Assembly (NCBI GenBank): GCA_946811695.1
Contig: OX328128.1
Span: 78,138,960 to 78,202,959 of the forward strand
Reading direction: 5' to 3'
Length of the DNA stretch: 64,000 nucleotides
Source: Gonocerus acuteangulatus
Lineage: Eukaryota; Arthropoda; Insecta; Hemiptera; Coreidae
In this document: positions 1-10,502 of the stretch, one piece after another
Layout of the letters: each line of letters begins with the position of its first letter
How positions within the stretch are numbered: the stretch's first letter is position 1
Notes under the pieces: model-generated
Databases searched by the model: none
What the model was told of the DNA's origin: nothing
What the model saw: the letters and a program-made list of their open reading frames with translations, nothing else
Position numbers and translations under genes: made by a program

Positions 1-276
1 AAATAAAATTTGTAAATAAAGTTATATATTAAGGTAAAACAGGTTAAGGTACATCCATGTACGGTCCCTCCCCCAATACCCCCCCCCAGAATTAGCACAA
101 TAGACTAAGTAGGCATACGTCCCCCCATTTGTAAATTATAAATACATAATAATAAATTTTGGCAAGGCGGGAAAAAAATAAAGAAAATAAATTCACTCTT
201 CTGTAACTGTTTGGGTTCACATTTTCGCACCCGTGACATCCGAATTGTGAGTCCTAGACGATTGTGACCTATGACA
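1..276. other. AT-rich stretch, nothing recognised
   Basis: A short C-rich patch lies near 66-87 and no credible coding frame is present. I recognise no repeat here. It lies next to a Helitron fragment and may be its decayed continuation. Confidence 0.4.
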
Positions 277-476
277 GTTCCCAGATCAAGACCTACCTGT
301 GTACCAAGTTTGGTCAAAATCGGTCAAACGGTGTGGATTTGTATAAGGAACAAACAGATAGAAGACAAACAGCTAAATTTTATATTTACAATTTAAATAT
401 AAAATTCAGCTGGTTGTCTGTTAGTTCTTTATATATGTTTTTCTAATATAATAAAATTGAATTTTATATATAGAGA
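277..476 (-). mobile_element. Helitron fragment, 5' part (minus strand)
   Basis: Reverse-complemented, this matches the 5' third of the complete copy at 53205-53634, including the stretch reading CAAATCCACACCGTTTGACC. On the minus strand it starts A|TCTCTATATATAAAATT, the usual Helitron TC start after an A. The 3' half and the CTRR end are missing, so the copy is truncated. Confidence 0.6.
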
Positions 477-1440
477 TTAGAAAAATATATTATATTCATT
501 TATGTTTTATTTTTAAACACCCATGAGTAGTTTTGGGAGTTTATATTCGAATATTTTATTGAACATCTTTAAAAAAAATCGTGGTACGTGGATAGAAACC
601 GTTGTGTTTGTAATTTCTTTAAGTTATGTAAATTGAGAAAACTTTTTTTTTGTAATAGAGCTTTCTAAAAGGTATTCCAAGAGGGTGTGTGAGAAATTTC
701 CGCTACTGTGAGGCCTGATCATTGAAGCGCATAAAATCTTACATTTCTTCAAGCCGTCATTGGAGTAGGTGTTCAAATTTTTCACAAAGTATGAACCACA
801 TTTTTTCCAAATGACAACAGGTATAAAAACGATACGGAATCTCGCTAAGATGACACACGAACGTAATAATGCTCGAAAAGCGACAGAGCCGAGAGCTATC
901 GACTCCGCTAGCCTCCCTCGAAGAGCGCATGCCCGTAGCTACAGCTCCTATAGCCGGCAGTACTGTACCACCCATCCTACGTTCCTTGTCACCCACTTCT
1001 CAGTTCCCCGCGTTTCGACTCGTCTCTCAACGAAACACGCTAAATAGACACCACATTCATCGAAGGATGTGAACACCCCTTCTATAGCTACCACTGTGAG
1101 TACAAGCAAGATTTTATTATACACCTGAGATTTGTAATTGTTAATTTTAGGAAAAGGTATTCAGAAATAGATTTTGGGCCGAATTCTGATTTCCCGCGCC
1201 TCTCCGCTTTTATACAACACAAAATACATCCATTAGGTCTTGTATAAATATACACTTTTTGTGTAATTTATTTATAGAAACAGCTTCTCACAGGGAAGGT
1301 TACTTTCATGCAACAGTATTTTTCTTTTATTTATAATCTATGAATGGTTTTATTGTTTTTATCTGAGTTTCATTAAAAAAAAAATATATATATATATACC
1401 ATGTTTATAATTGTCATGATTCTAAATTATTGTTATTGTA
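477..1440. other. AT-rich intergenic sequence, no gene recognised
   Basis: There are short open frames near 760-1070 on both strands, but none has a recognisable motif and they overlap each other antisense. No repeat seen elsewhere in the window was matched here. Confidence 0.35.
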
Positions 1441-1447
1441 ACAGCAA

Positions 1448-1640
1448 TTTATTTATTTAAATTTTAACGTCCATTTATTATTGACAGAGAATTTTAGGAC
1501 GGGTTATCTGTAGGTTACCACCCTTTTCTAGTCAGGTACAGGCCAATGCATTTTCTTTTTTCGAGAGAAGAGTGACCACCCCCAATGGGACCTTAGGCAC
1601 GGAGTGCACACGCCTTAGCACTCACGACCACCCGGCCCCC
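1448..1640 (-). mobile_element. tRNA-derived SINE, old copy
   Basis: On the minus strand the order matches the other SINE copies: a tRNA-like head (GTGAGTGCTAAGGCGTG), a degraded B box, the AAAAAAGAAAATGCAT core, and the 3' tail AAATGGACGTTAAAATTTAA. The tail is shared with the copy at 30504-30625. Many substitutions, including in the B box, make it an old, probably silent insertion. Confidence 0.7.
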
Positions 1641-1651
1641 GTAATAGCAAA

Positions 1652-1693
1652 TAATATATTTATATATAATATATATATATTATAAATATATAT

Positions 1694-1737
<44 letters not shown>

Positions 1738-1738
1738 T
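1652..1738. repeat. (TA)n microsatellite
   Basis: Nearly pure TA dinucleotide with a few interruptions. It directly follows the head of the SINE. Confidence 0.9.
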
Positions 1739-1849
1739 TGTTTTTTGTGCGTTTCCTCCCTCCTTATATAGGAAGGAAACCCGTTTATGAAGTCCACCCT
1801 ATAAGCAATCCGGAGGTCCCGACAAATGTAATTAGAAGGGGGAAATCAT

Positions 1850-2240
1850 ATTAAACGATTTGCACGTTCATATCTACATCTGTTTTTGACCAAAGTTGGA
1901 AAAAACTAGACTTTTCATTGGATGATCTTAAATATCTGAAAACCAGTTGTGGAATCGTCGTAAACGTATAACATATATCTCGAAAATTCAATAAATTTCC
2001 TACAAAAATGGTCACAATTTGTGATCGAGCCATGTCATTCTGAGGAATCTGTGCTTAAAATTCGAAAGTGTTTGGTTCCTTTTTTTGTAAGGTTTTTGCC
2101 ACAATTTTTAATTGTTTGTTGTTGTCTTTTTTTTAATTGAGTAACAGTAAAATAAATATTTTATTAAAATAAGGTTACTAATTGAGAAAGTAAGTTGAGA
2201 AGGCGGAGAGTTTTCGCTTAGTCAGTTTTCTTTGCATTGT
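1850..2240 (-). mobile_element. Family A fragment, interior
   Basis: The minus strand matches the interior of family A. It shares blocks with the minus-strand copy at 15918-16933: a cytosine-poor run around TTTAATTGAGTAACAGTAAAAT and the tract ending TTTCCTACAAAAATGG. Neither end is preserved. Confidence 0.55.
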
Positions 2241-2311
2241 TGTGTCTACAATTTTTAAAATAGTGTTCAAATTGTTCAGAACAAAACTTGCAAATATTTT
2301 TGGCTTCAGAA

Positions 2312-2536
2312 GTCCCTACCTTGTCAAACTATCGAATATGAAAATCGGAGCAAACTAGGAAGGAACATATTCTATCCATTGACGAAGTAATATATTGGAA
2401 AATACATTAAAGGCTATTCTAAGGGTACTAGAGTTCAGACTATTTCCGACAAGCCGTATCCTCCACAATTTAAGGGCAATGTCTGGAATCTGAAAAACGA
2501 AATTTTTCATATTCGATAGTTTGACATGGTAGGGAC
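2312..2536. mobile_element. Short inverted-repeat element E, copy 1
   Basis: About 36 bp of near-perfect terminal inverted repeat bounds a 225-bp element. The left end begins GTCCCTACCTTGTCAAACTA and the right end is its inverse, with TGACATGGTAGGGAC at the edge. A second copy lies at 45567-45816. It has no coding capacity. The superfamily is not assigned because no convincing target duplication is visible. Confidence 0.8.
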
Positions 2537-2689
2537 GACATTATTGTGACAAAAATTACTCAATTCTTACATATAACAAGAAAACCAGGAAAGGCGATAA
2601 ATAAAAACACATTTTCCACGCTAGTTTATTTCATCAAACTGATCCCTGCCTGTCTTATAACATTCTTTGTGTTCCACCTGTGGCCAAAA

Positions 2690-2890
2690 ACACACTAAGC
2701 TAAAAATACATCCAATATTACTCACCAGTACTTAATGACAAGACAAGAGAAACCACTTTGTAAAATATGTAATACTGAATTGACAATAAAACATATTCTA
2801 ACAGACTGCATTAGACGGAAAGACTTGACCATACCATTCAACATGTGTGAACTTCTCGCTGAAGGTAGCCAGTACATAGTATCTTAACAT
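2690..2890 (+). pseudogene. Non-LTR retrotransposon, C-terminal zinc-knuckle relic
   Basis: One frame reads ITHQYLM, then PLCKICNTELTIKHILTDC, and stops after a further 20-25 residues. The spacing Cys-x2-Cys-x7-His-x4-Cys after a 'THQYL' block is typical of the C-terminus of insect non-LTR retrotransposon reverse transcriptases of the Jockey/I/R1 type. The reverse transcriptase itself is absent, so this is a 3' fragment. A stop codon lies upstream in the same frame. The clade cannot be set from so little sequence. Confidence 0.6.
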
Positions 2891-3107
2891 ACCTGCGAAA
2901 GACAAAATTATACCATCTCATATGAAGAACAAGAAGATACGTTAATGAATCTTTTTATCACATAAATAAGAGCATTTTAATTAAACGACGAAAAGTTAAA
3001 CACATTACGATGTAAATTTATCTGTTCGCTCTCTAGCTAGCTGGCTTAACACTAGATATACCAGGCCTGGCACTGGTATAAATGCCAATAATAAAAAATA
3101 TATTTGT

Positions 3108-3790
3108 TACCAATATATATGAATCGATCCATGCAAAAAGAGCTTCAGTCCGTTTTTTCCAAATATGAGTTAGTGATGGATTCGTTGTCTCTGACGGTCA
3201 CTACACATTTCTATGTTAAGAGGACTTTAGTCCAAAACATTGTTGCTATAGAAACACATGTAGGAAAAAAATTATTAACGGCATTGTAGCACATACCTTC
3301 CGCTTACGCCAAGGTCTTCAGGCTCCAGTGTTCCCTCCCAATCCTGCCTACCCAGGAGGGAAGGTCCCCATCAAGCAGAAAGACATTAAGAAGTTCATGC
3401 CATACGTTTCAGAAGAGCACAAGAATTTTTACTATGAAATATTGGGTTGGCCAACAACTATAAACATAGGTGAAGAAGTTCAAGACGATTAAGCATTACA
3501 TTACTCATTGTATTATCTTATATTAGATCTTGTATTTTGCAAGGAGGTACTCAATAGGCTGTTCCGTGCAAGAAGAGCTTCAGTCCAAGCACTATTATTA
3601 TGTTTTAATAATATAATGCATTTGTTAGTAACAACCAATGTTTCATATATAACTTGTGTCAGTATGGGGTACTCAGACAAAAATAAATAGCACAACAATA
3701 AAACAAATGAAGGGTGTAGACAGTTTTTTATCGTTTTATCAAAACTATTGATTATGGACTGAAGTTCTTTTTGCATGGATCGATTCATAT
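3108..3790. mobile_element. Inverted-repeat-bounded element enclosing a short ORF
   Basis: The stretch ATGAATCGATCCATGCAAAA at the left recurs inverted at about 3755-3790 over about 45 bp. A third partial copy (AAGAGCTTCAGTCC) lies near 3575 in direct orientation. The arms enclose a 90-codon open frame (3220-3492). This looks like a non-autonomous transposon or a deleted autonomous one. The exact ends and target duplication were not resolved. Confidence 0.45.
3220..3492 (+). pseudogene. C-terminal fragment of an unidentified protein, probably transposon-encoded
   Basis: The frame is open for 90 codons from just after a TAA and ends at a natural TAA. The part from about residue 30 is protein-like, with Pro/Gly-rich PVFPPNPAYPGGKVPIK, then KKFMPYVSEEHKNFYYEILG and an acidic tail, EEVQDD. 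I do not recognise the family with certainty. A short basic linker followed by 'xFMPYVSEEHKNFY' near the stop resembles the C-termini of some insect transposon ORFs. It lies between inverted repeats (3108-3790), which supports a mobile origin. There is no start codon context and no upstream domain, so it is treated as a remnant. Confidence 0.4.
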
Positions 3791-3929
3791 AATGTAACAT
3801 TAAGTTCATTAAATGTATTCTCTTTTATAGCTACAGAAGTCATAACTTCATTTAGGAAAGCAAATGTTATATGTAGTAGACATTTTGAATTGAAATTGCA
3901 CGACCTGTCAAAATGACTGGTCTGGTAAA

Positions 3930-4310
3930 TCTGGGGTTAAAAATGGATTGATTTTAATGTAATTTGGTACAAATATGCTTCGTGTGATTTGAAAGGTCAA
4001 ATTCGTTAACGAGCAGAACCAGTCTACCGAAACATGTTTTTTTGGGCGAAATACTTGCGAAAAAAATCGTAACGATTACGTTTTTGCATAGCGAGTCTTC
4101 CAGGTAGAGATTTTATGAATAATGGGAGGTGGGGAATCTAATGTAACCATTTCCAAGGCGAGGTCTATAACTGTCATTTTCGGGAATGTTCACATGTATT
4201 TCGAAATCGGTCGGGAAATCGTAATAAATGTAAAGAACCTATTAAAAACCTTATTAAATTCCCTACAAATATGGTTCTTGCCAACGGGTATAGCCACGTC
4301 GAATTAACGG
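3930..4310 (-). mobile_element. Family A fragment, 3' portion
   Basis: The minus strand carries the family A block around CGTAACGATTACG and the tract containing TTCGTTAACGAGCAGAACC, in the same order as the copy at 15918-16933. Both termini are lost. Confidence 0.5.
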
Positions 4311-4399
4311 AGTATTCTCCGCATGGAGGTTTCCTGAACCCAAATTAATATTACTATTGCCTAAATTTGTATGAAGCTCGTTGTACAATAAAAAAAAAA

Positions 4400-4720
4400 G
4401 TCCGACTCGCAGGAACCGCGTCATCATATCGCGATTCCGTTGTTATCCCTAGTGACATTTGTAAATGAAATTGAGGCTGTTATTATTTTGTTTTAATCTA
4501 TAGCGAAAAAAAAAATGAAATTCGAGAAGCAAGATTCCAGGCAACACGAAAGTAAACTGACCGTATCCAAAGCGGAAATTACTCCTTCCGACTTCACAAA
4601 GTTCGCTCTAGGGATCCAATGCATATATGGTTCTTATTTCCTTATTTTTTGTTTTACTGAAATACTCATTTTTCTGTTATATGTAATTAAACAAAAAAAT
4701 AAACAATTATAACCTGAAGT
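4400..4720 (+). mobile_element. Family A, 5' end
   Basis: It begins GTCCGACTCGCAGGAACCGC immediately after a run of A residues, followed by the subterminal motif (here CGCGATTCC, a decayed AGCGCGGTTCC) and GTTATCCCTAGTG. This is the family A 5' terminus. The sequence is recognisable until just before the 36-bp minisatellite, and the 3' end is absent. Confidence 0.65.
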
Positions 4721-4808
4721 AAACAGAGACAAAAAGGATTCAACGCTCAACTAAAGGATGGAAGGGTATTTCTGCACTTTCCAGGTAAAACGTTTTATTG
4801 ACCCCTGC

Positions 4809-5570
4809 CATATGGCTATGCTGGTCTAGGGTTAAGGCTGGCTCTATATGGCTATGCTGGTCTAGGTTCAAGGCTGGCTCTATATGGCTATGCTGGTCTA
4901 GGTTCAAGGCTGGCTCTATATGGCTATGCTGGTCTAGGGTTAAGGCTGGCTCTATATGGCTATGCTGGTCTAGGGTTAAGGCTGGCTCTATATGGCTATG
5001 CTGGTCTAGGTTCAAGGCTGGCTCTATATGGCTATGCTGGTCTAGGGTTAAGGCTGGCTCTATATGGCTATGATGGTCTAGGGTTAAGGCTGGCTCTATA
5101 TGGCTATGCTGGTCTAGGTTCAAGGCTGGCTCTATATGGCTATGCTGGTCTAGGGTTAAGGCTGGCTCTATATGGCTATGCTGGTCTAGGTTCAAGGCTG
5201 GCTCTTTATGGCTATGCTGGTCTAGGGTTGAGGCTGGCTCTATATGGCTATGCTGGTCTAGGGTTGAGGCTGGCTCTATATGGCTATGCTGGTCTAGGTT
5301 CAAGGCTGGCTCTATATGGCTATGCTGGTCTAGGGTTGAGGCTGGCTCTATATGGCTATGCTGGTCTAGGGTTAAGGCTGGCTCTATATGGCTATGCTGG
5401 TCTAGGGTTAAGACTGGCTCTATATGGCTATGCTGGTCTAGGTTCAAGGCTGGCTCTATATGGCTATGCTGGTCTAGGGTTGAGGCTGGCTCTATATGGC
5501 TATGCTGGTCTAGGGTTAAGGCGCTGGCTCTATATGGCTATGCTGGTCTAGGTTCAAGGCTGGCTCCATA
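4809..5570. repeat. 36-bp minisatellite, about 21 units
   Basis: The unit reads GGCTATGCTGGTCTAGG, then a variable GTTAA, TTCAA or GTTGA, then GGCTGGCTCTATAT. The period measured from successive TATGGCTATG blocks is exactly 36 bp. Because 36 is a multiple of three and the unit has no stop in several frames, long frames open on both strands. On the minus strand the repeat reads about NLDQHSHIEPAL. A 2-bp insertion near 5522 breaks the phase in the second-last unit. Confidence 0.95.
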
Positions 5571-5820
5571 AGATAATACAATACTAGATAGTGAATATTT
5601 ATCACTGTTCAATGCATTTAAAAAAAAAACAACCATTTAAAAAGCGAGGTAAAAAGAGGAAAGAAAAAGAAGAAACCAAGAAACAGTACAGTAGTAGAAA
5701 ATACTGACATAGCATCTACAAATTACGTTAGGAAAGCTCTATTTTAAACAAAGGAAAATTGGTTTTTACCAATTACGTTAAATTTAATTAATTTACGTAT
5801 CCTGTTATACAGGCAAATAC

Positions 5821-5821
<1 letters not shown>

Positions 5822-5901
<80 letters not shown>
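5822..5901. repeat. (TA)n microsatellite
   Basis: Pure TA dinucleotide of about 80 bp, just upstream of the Penelope-like segment. Confidence 0.95.
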
Positions 5902-5904
<3 letters not shown>

Positions 5905-6190
5905 ACGGCGCTTCGAGAACAAGGCTATTAGCGCTGACATCCAGGGTGCAGCGAGGAAGATTCTTACCTGGATTTAATATTTACTCTCAAAATTTAATAA
6001 TTTAAAAATTATGGACCTCAAAATGAAATTTATAATCACAATAGACTACCTACTTAACGCCTGATGATGAACCTGAATATCTTCGAAACGTCACCAATAT
6101 AAATTAATGTTTTAAATAATATTGGGGAGCGATTCCTGCTGTATTCTTAAACAAAAGGAATATAACACAAGAAATAATTTTGTGCGAGTT
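5902..6190 (+). mobile_element. Penelope-like terminal segment (pLTR piece)
   Basis: This holds a CTGATGATGAACC...CTTCGAAACGTC motif and a following tract (AATATTGGGGAGCGATTCCTGCTG) that matches the segment after the similar motif at 43522 (TTTTGGACAGCAACTCCTGCTA). Penelope-like elements are known to carry hammerhead-type motifs in their terminal repeats. No reverse transcriptase remains nearby. Confidence 0.5.
6061..6092 (+). ncRNA. Hammerhead-ribozyme-like motif
   Basis: The order is CTGATGA (6061-6067), one extra base, a weak stem II region, GAAAC (6085-6089), then GTC. The CUGANGA and GAAA boxes match the conserved hammerhead core, and GUC is a permitted cleavage triplet. Stem II is poor here (only GAA/TTC pairs at its base), so activity is doubtful. 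Compare the better-paired relatives at 43522 and 32286. Confidence 0.4.
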
Positions 6191-6240
6191 TTTACTTGGA
6201 ATAGTACTATGTGCGATGGTTCGACTTTGAGATTTTTATC

Positions 6241-7020
6241 TGGAAGACTAGGAAGATCGCAGTGTGCTGTTCACGACTAACAGAGGGCTTTGGTTAATCG
6301 AAAATTCGCAAATATCCCCACGACATTGCGAGAGAGTTTGGTGTTCACCACTCAACATGTGTTCGCCATCTGGAAGACTAGGAAGGTCGCAGTGTGCTGT
6401 TCACGACTAACTGAGGGCTTTGGTTAATCGAAAATTCGCAAATATCCCCACGACATTGCGAGAGAGTTTGGTGTTCACCACTCAACATGTGTTCGCCATC
6501 TGGAAGACTAGGAAGGTCGCAGTGTGCTGTTCACGACTAACTGAGGGCTTTGGTTAATCGAAAATTCGCAAATATCCCCACGACATTGCGAGAGAGTTTG
6601 GTGTTCACCACTCAACATGTGTTCGCCATCTGGAAGACTAGGAAGATCGCAGTGTGCTGTTCACGACTAACTGAGGGCTTTGGTTAATCGAAAATTCGCA
6701 AATATCCCCACGACATTGCGAGAGAATTTGGTGTTCACCACTCAACATGTGTTCGCCATCTGGAAGACTAGGAAGGTCGCAGTGTGCTGTTCACGACTAA
6801 CTGAGGGCTTTGGTTAATCGAAAATTCGCAAATATCCCCACGACATTGCGAGAGAATTTGGTGTTCACCACTCAACATGTGTTCGCCATCTGGAAGACTA
6901 GGAAGGTCGCAGTGTGCTGTTCACGACTAACTGAGGGCTTTGGTTAATCGAAAATTCGCAAATATCCCCACGACATTGCGAGAGAATTTGGTGTTCACCA
7001 CTCAACATGTGTTCGCCATC
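6241..7020. repeat. 130-bp satellite, six units
   Basis: Six units of exactly 130 bp start at 6241, 6371, 6501, 6631, 6761 and 6891. Differences are few (GAGAGAGTTT versus GAGAGAATTT, AAGGTCG versus AAGATCG). Each unit encodes, on the plus strand, the peptide HDIAREFGVHHSTCVRHLE followed by a stop. This has the shape of a transposase helix-turn-helix. The array seems to be an amplified piece of a DNA-transposon gene and not an expressed protein. Confidence 0.95.
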
Positions 7021-7230
7021 TGGAATGGATTTGTCATATAAAAACCTCCATTAATTTTGCACCGGCCCAATGCACGTGGACGTTAACATTTGAATAAACA
7101 AATAATCGGTCTCTTCTCAAGGAGAAGGGCTTTTCCCCTGATAACCCTGCGCAAATTATTCTTGTGCTCCTTGCGGCAGTTGTTCTTGTTTTCTTGGAAC
7201 GAAACTATCAGTGTAAATTTGGGAACTTTT

Positions 7231-7326
7231 TACAAATATATATTTTAAAATTATACTAATTTAGCATAAGTGTATTAATTAAGATACTTATGCTCAATTA
7301 GTATAATTTTAAAATATATATTTGTA
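7231..7326. repeat. Imperfect palindrome
   Basis: TACAAATATATATTTTAAAA on the left is mirrored by its inverse ending TTTGTA at 7326. The arms are about 40 bp around a TTAATTAA centre, with a few mismatches inside. It abuts the Helitron terminus at 7328. Confidence 0.8.
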
Positions 7327-7327
7327 A

Positions 7328-7600
7328 CTAGCTGTTGCCCAGTGTGCCATGCCTCATCTACTTTCTGCCTAAGACTCTCCCCTTATCAAGATCTACCTGT
7401 ATACCCAGTTACGTCAAAATCGGTCAAGCGGTGTGAATTTGTTTATATCTGTCTATTGCTGTCTCGTGAAACAACCAACAGAGGCCAGCACCACAGCAAT
7501 TCATATTACAGCCGACAGAGTCCAGCACAACAGTCTGCGAGTAGATAGCTCTTATCAAAGAAAGGCCAGCGCTCCTTAGTTAGACAGTTACTGTTGATAT
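7328..7600 (-). mobile_element. Helitron 3' end (minus strand)
   Basis: On the minus strand the sequence ends GGGCAACAGCTAG|T, a CTRR terminus before T. It matches the 3' half of the copy at 53205-53634, including the stretch encoding GCCTCTGTTGG and the ATCGGTCAAGC motif in the other orientation. No 5' TC end is found, so the copy is truncated. Confidence 0.65.
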
Positions 7601-8096
7601 AAAATTGAAATAAACTGCATTACATGATTATATAATGACGTAAAGTCATCAATGAGTTCGTGTTATTATAATTATCAAGAACATCAACAAATAAATTGGA
7701 GACATTATTCAGAATGGCTGTCGTTTCAAAATGGCCGTCATTCATTTCTTATCTTTCCTGGGATCGATATGATAAAATTAATAAAATAAAAGAGATAAAA
7801 AAAAAAAGTCCGACTCGCAGGAACTGCAGCATCTTAGCGCGGTTCCGTTCATGTCCCTAGTGCCATTTGATAAGCTTAGAAAAAAAATAAACTTATTTTT
7901 TTTATATATCTTGTGAAAATTGTCAAAATCCTCTCGAACATCTCGAATAAAAGTGTTATTAAGGCGTCAGGGTCACCGGCAGTAGCTAACTTTTACAAAG
8001 AAGCGGAAATTACAGAATCTGGCTCTCATTCTAAAGCAAAGCTCTATAAATCAATACAAAATATGCCTAATAAAGCCTTTCTAGAGGATACAGAAG

Positions 8097-8355
8097 CATG
8101 GGCGTATATGAGGGGGGGGGGCTGAGGGGACTGCAGCCCCTCCCGAAATTTTGAATTGATGATAAAAACTTCTCGTAAAACCCTTAAAAATAAATTAAAT
8201 AAGATCACTTAGTTCATAAAACATATTTTATTTTACGTGTAATAGCGTTTCAGTTGCCTAAAACTATTCCAAGCTCTAAATATTTAGTATTCCATACCCT
8301 GGAAATGGTCTCAGCCCCCCCCCCCCCCCCGAAATTGTTTTTATATACGCCCATG
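8097..8355. mobile_element. Inverted-repeat element F, copy 1, with 8-bp target duplication
   Basis: The ends are CATGGGCGTATAT and its inverse TATACGCCCATG. The 8-bp sequence TACAGAAG flanks both sides exactly (8089-8096 and 8356-8363). Long G and C runs lie just inside each end. Eight-base duplications fit hAT-type transposition. The element is non-coding and nested in family A. Confidence 0.9.
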
Positions 8356-9463
8356 TACAGAAGGATGAAGAAGAAGTACACAAGATTGAGTAGAATACCC
8401 AGCCTAATATAGCCTATATAGAATAATATGTTGAATAAAACCTATCTAGTAAATACACAAGGACAAATAAAAGTCTTGACGAATAACAAATCAAGAAAAA
8501 AAACTTTATTTAACAAAATAAAACAAAGTTTAGTTGCCCAACTACAATAGAATAATATACCTAATTAAGTCTATGGAGTAGACACAAATGGACCAAAAAC
8601 AAGTCTTGTGGAATATTGTTTTTTTTTTCTAATTAAATACTTTTTATCAATATTTAGTATATAACCTTTGTTGAAAACTATTGATTTCTAATTGATGAAT
8701 CGGTTTACAACTAAGTAGTCTTTATCAATATTTAGTATATAACCTTATGTTTGGATCTGAGTTTTTGGGGTGCTCTCCGCCTAGATTTGTATTTGTGTCG
8801 GCAGATACCTGGGGTATATTTACAGCTCTTGAGGATTAACTCTTAGCAGGTAAATTTCCTGCGGCCCCATGGTTTCTACGGGCATTGAACTTTAGGAGGA
8901 TTGGATTTAGGACTTAATATACGTATGTAGACTAAATCATAGCAAGAACTAATCCTCCGTCGTCGGTTCTTAATTATGTAGACTCGCTAATGTTATCCAA
9001 TCTTAGATACATCGTATTTAAAATCCACAGCAAAAACACGACATTTCATCAGAATCCCCTGCTGAATAAAACTTATATAGAATAATATGCAAAATAAAGC
9101 CTATCTAGTGGATAAAAATAGAGGAAAAAAGCCGTTCGTGGTGGTAGAAAATCTTAAACGTATTTCGCTCAGAAATCTCCGAAATATTGTCACTAATTTT
9201 ACGTATCCTGTTTTATAGCCAAATAGATTAATATTCTATAATCAATAAGAAAAACCTACTAACAATAAAAAACTATGGGTAACAGATGAAAATAGGGAAT
9301 ACCAAGAATAATTCTAAAGAACGAAATCAACACCAGTACTGTCACATCTAGATATTCATACGGCATCTTCGAATTCTAACAAACAAAATATTGATTCTAA
9401 TTATACGTATCCTGTTTCATTGACAAATACATTTGACTGCTATAAGCAATTAAAAACCCTAGG

Positions 9464-9538
9464 GAATATGCCAAAGAACTCGGAGTAGGAGCCTCGACAG
9501 TTTCAAGACATTTGAAGGAAATCGACAAATCCAAAACT
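9464..9538 (+). pseudogene. Transposase helix-turn-helix fragment
   Basis: One frame reads EYAKELGVGASTVSRHLKEI and then DKSKT. The pattern 'A-x-E-L-G-V-x-x-S-T-V-S-R-H-L-K-x-I' is characteristic of the DNA-binding helix-turn-helix of Tc1/mariner/pogo transposases. No catalytic domain follows before stops, so this is an isolated relic embedded in the family A region. It resembles the peptide coded by the 130-bp satellite at 6241-7020. Confidence 0.6.
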
Positions 9539-10143
9539 GACATTTCATACGGTATTTCTCCGATTGACATCGCCTAATCAAAACTTTCATTAGAACCTTT
9601 TTTGTAGAGCATTTAGTATGCTTTCTAATGGTATTCTTCCGTTTCCCAAATTCTCAACCTTTTTCGAGATATTAAGGAAAGTATACAAAGTTACCAAAAC
9701 TTTTTTATGGCTGTTAATAAAATATTTTATTCTAACCCTTCCTTAACTCCAAACGCAACCAAAATTTCAACATATTAGTTTTAATGAAAGTAGAACATGC
9801 AGTAAATGTTTCAACTGAATCCCTTGATTCTAAGTACCCAAACCAAAAATGGCATTCAAAAATTATTTTTTCAGTTTTCTCGAAAACGGTTAAAGCTATC
9901 GCCTTGAAAATGGTTCCATTCGTTTTCCTAGCCCAAGAAGCCTATAAAAAGAGTACTTACAAGCTTATGAACTCAAAAACGTAAGCGTTACGATTTTTTC
10001 TGCGCGAATTTCGCCCCAAACGCCATCTTTCAGTGGGCGGATTTTGCTGGTTAACGAACTTGACCTTTCAAATTGGACGACAGATTTTTGTACCAAATTT
10101 CATCAAAATCGGACCATTCGTCTTCTATTTAGAGAGCGAACAG

Positions 10144-10147
<4 letters not shown>

Positions 10148-10206
<59 letters not shown>

Positions 10207-10230
10207 TATACATATATATATATATATATA
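10148..10230. repeat. (TA)n microsatellite inside family A
   Basis: A TA tract with one interruption sits between the GCGAACAGACAAA and CAAATTTGAACCACC blocks. The same relative position carries (TA)n in the other A and B copies. Confidence 0.95.
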
Positions 10231-10332
10231 CAAATTTGAACCACCGTTATTTTCGGTTTCTAGGGGTTCTGAAACGCAAAATTTTCTAGTCGGCACTTCC
10301 GGATTGTTTCATTGTATCAACCTTATAAGCGG

Positions 10333-10370
10333 GGTTCCTCCCTATGGGGGAGGGAGGAACCGCGCTAAAA
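10333..10370 (+). other. 3'-terminal hairpin of family A
   Basis: A perfect 11-bp stem with a 7-nt loop is followed by GCGCT and an A-run. It is the candidate 3' end signal of the element. Its distal strand pairs with the 5' subterminal motif at 7836-7846. Confidence 0.75.
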
Positions 10371-10502
10371 AACAAAAACGTGTGCAATTCACGACAGCAA
10401 CAACCGAATTTGAGGTTTAACGTTGAATAACAACACGAGCGATAAGTATTCAAAACCCAAGTTTTGCTTAAAAACTTGTTCAGATAAACTGAAAAGTCCG
10501 AT

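Larger units (their letters stand above)
7808..10370 (+). mobile_element. Family A element, probably composite, both termini present
   Basis: The 5' end GTCCGACTCGCAGGAACTGC follows an A-run, with AGCGCGGTTCC at 7836-7846. The 3' end has an 11-bp hairpin (GGTTCCTCCCT at 10333-10343, AGGGAGGAACC at 10351-10361) and then GCGCTAAAA. The 5' AGCGCGGTTCC is the exact inverse of 3' GGAACCGCGCT (10356-10366). A (TA)n tract lies at 10148-10230, as in other copies. An F element (8097-8355) is nested inside. At more than 2.5 kb it is longer than the 1.1-kb copy at 11814, so the two ends may come from merged insertions. Confidence 0.65.

Noticed and set aside
4740..5447. 235-residue repetitive protein on the minus strand
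   Set aside because: The frame is a by-product of a 36-bp minisatellite that is also open on the other strand. There is no start context, domain or supporting flank.
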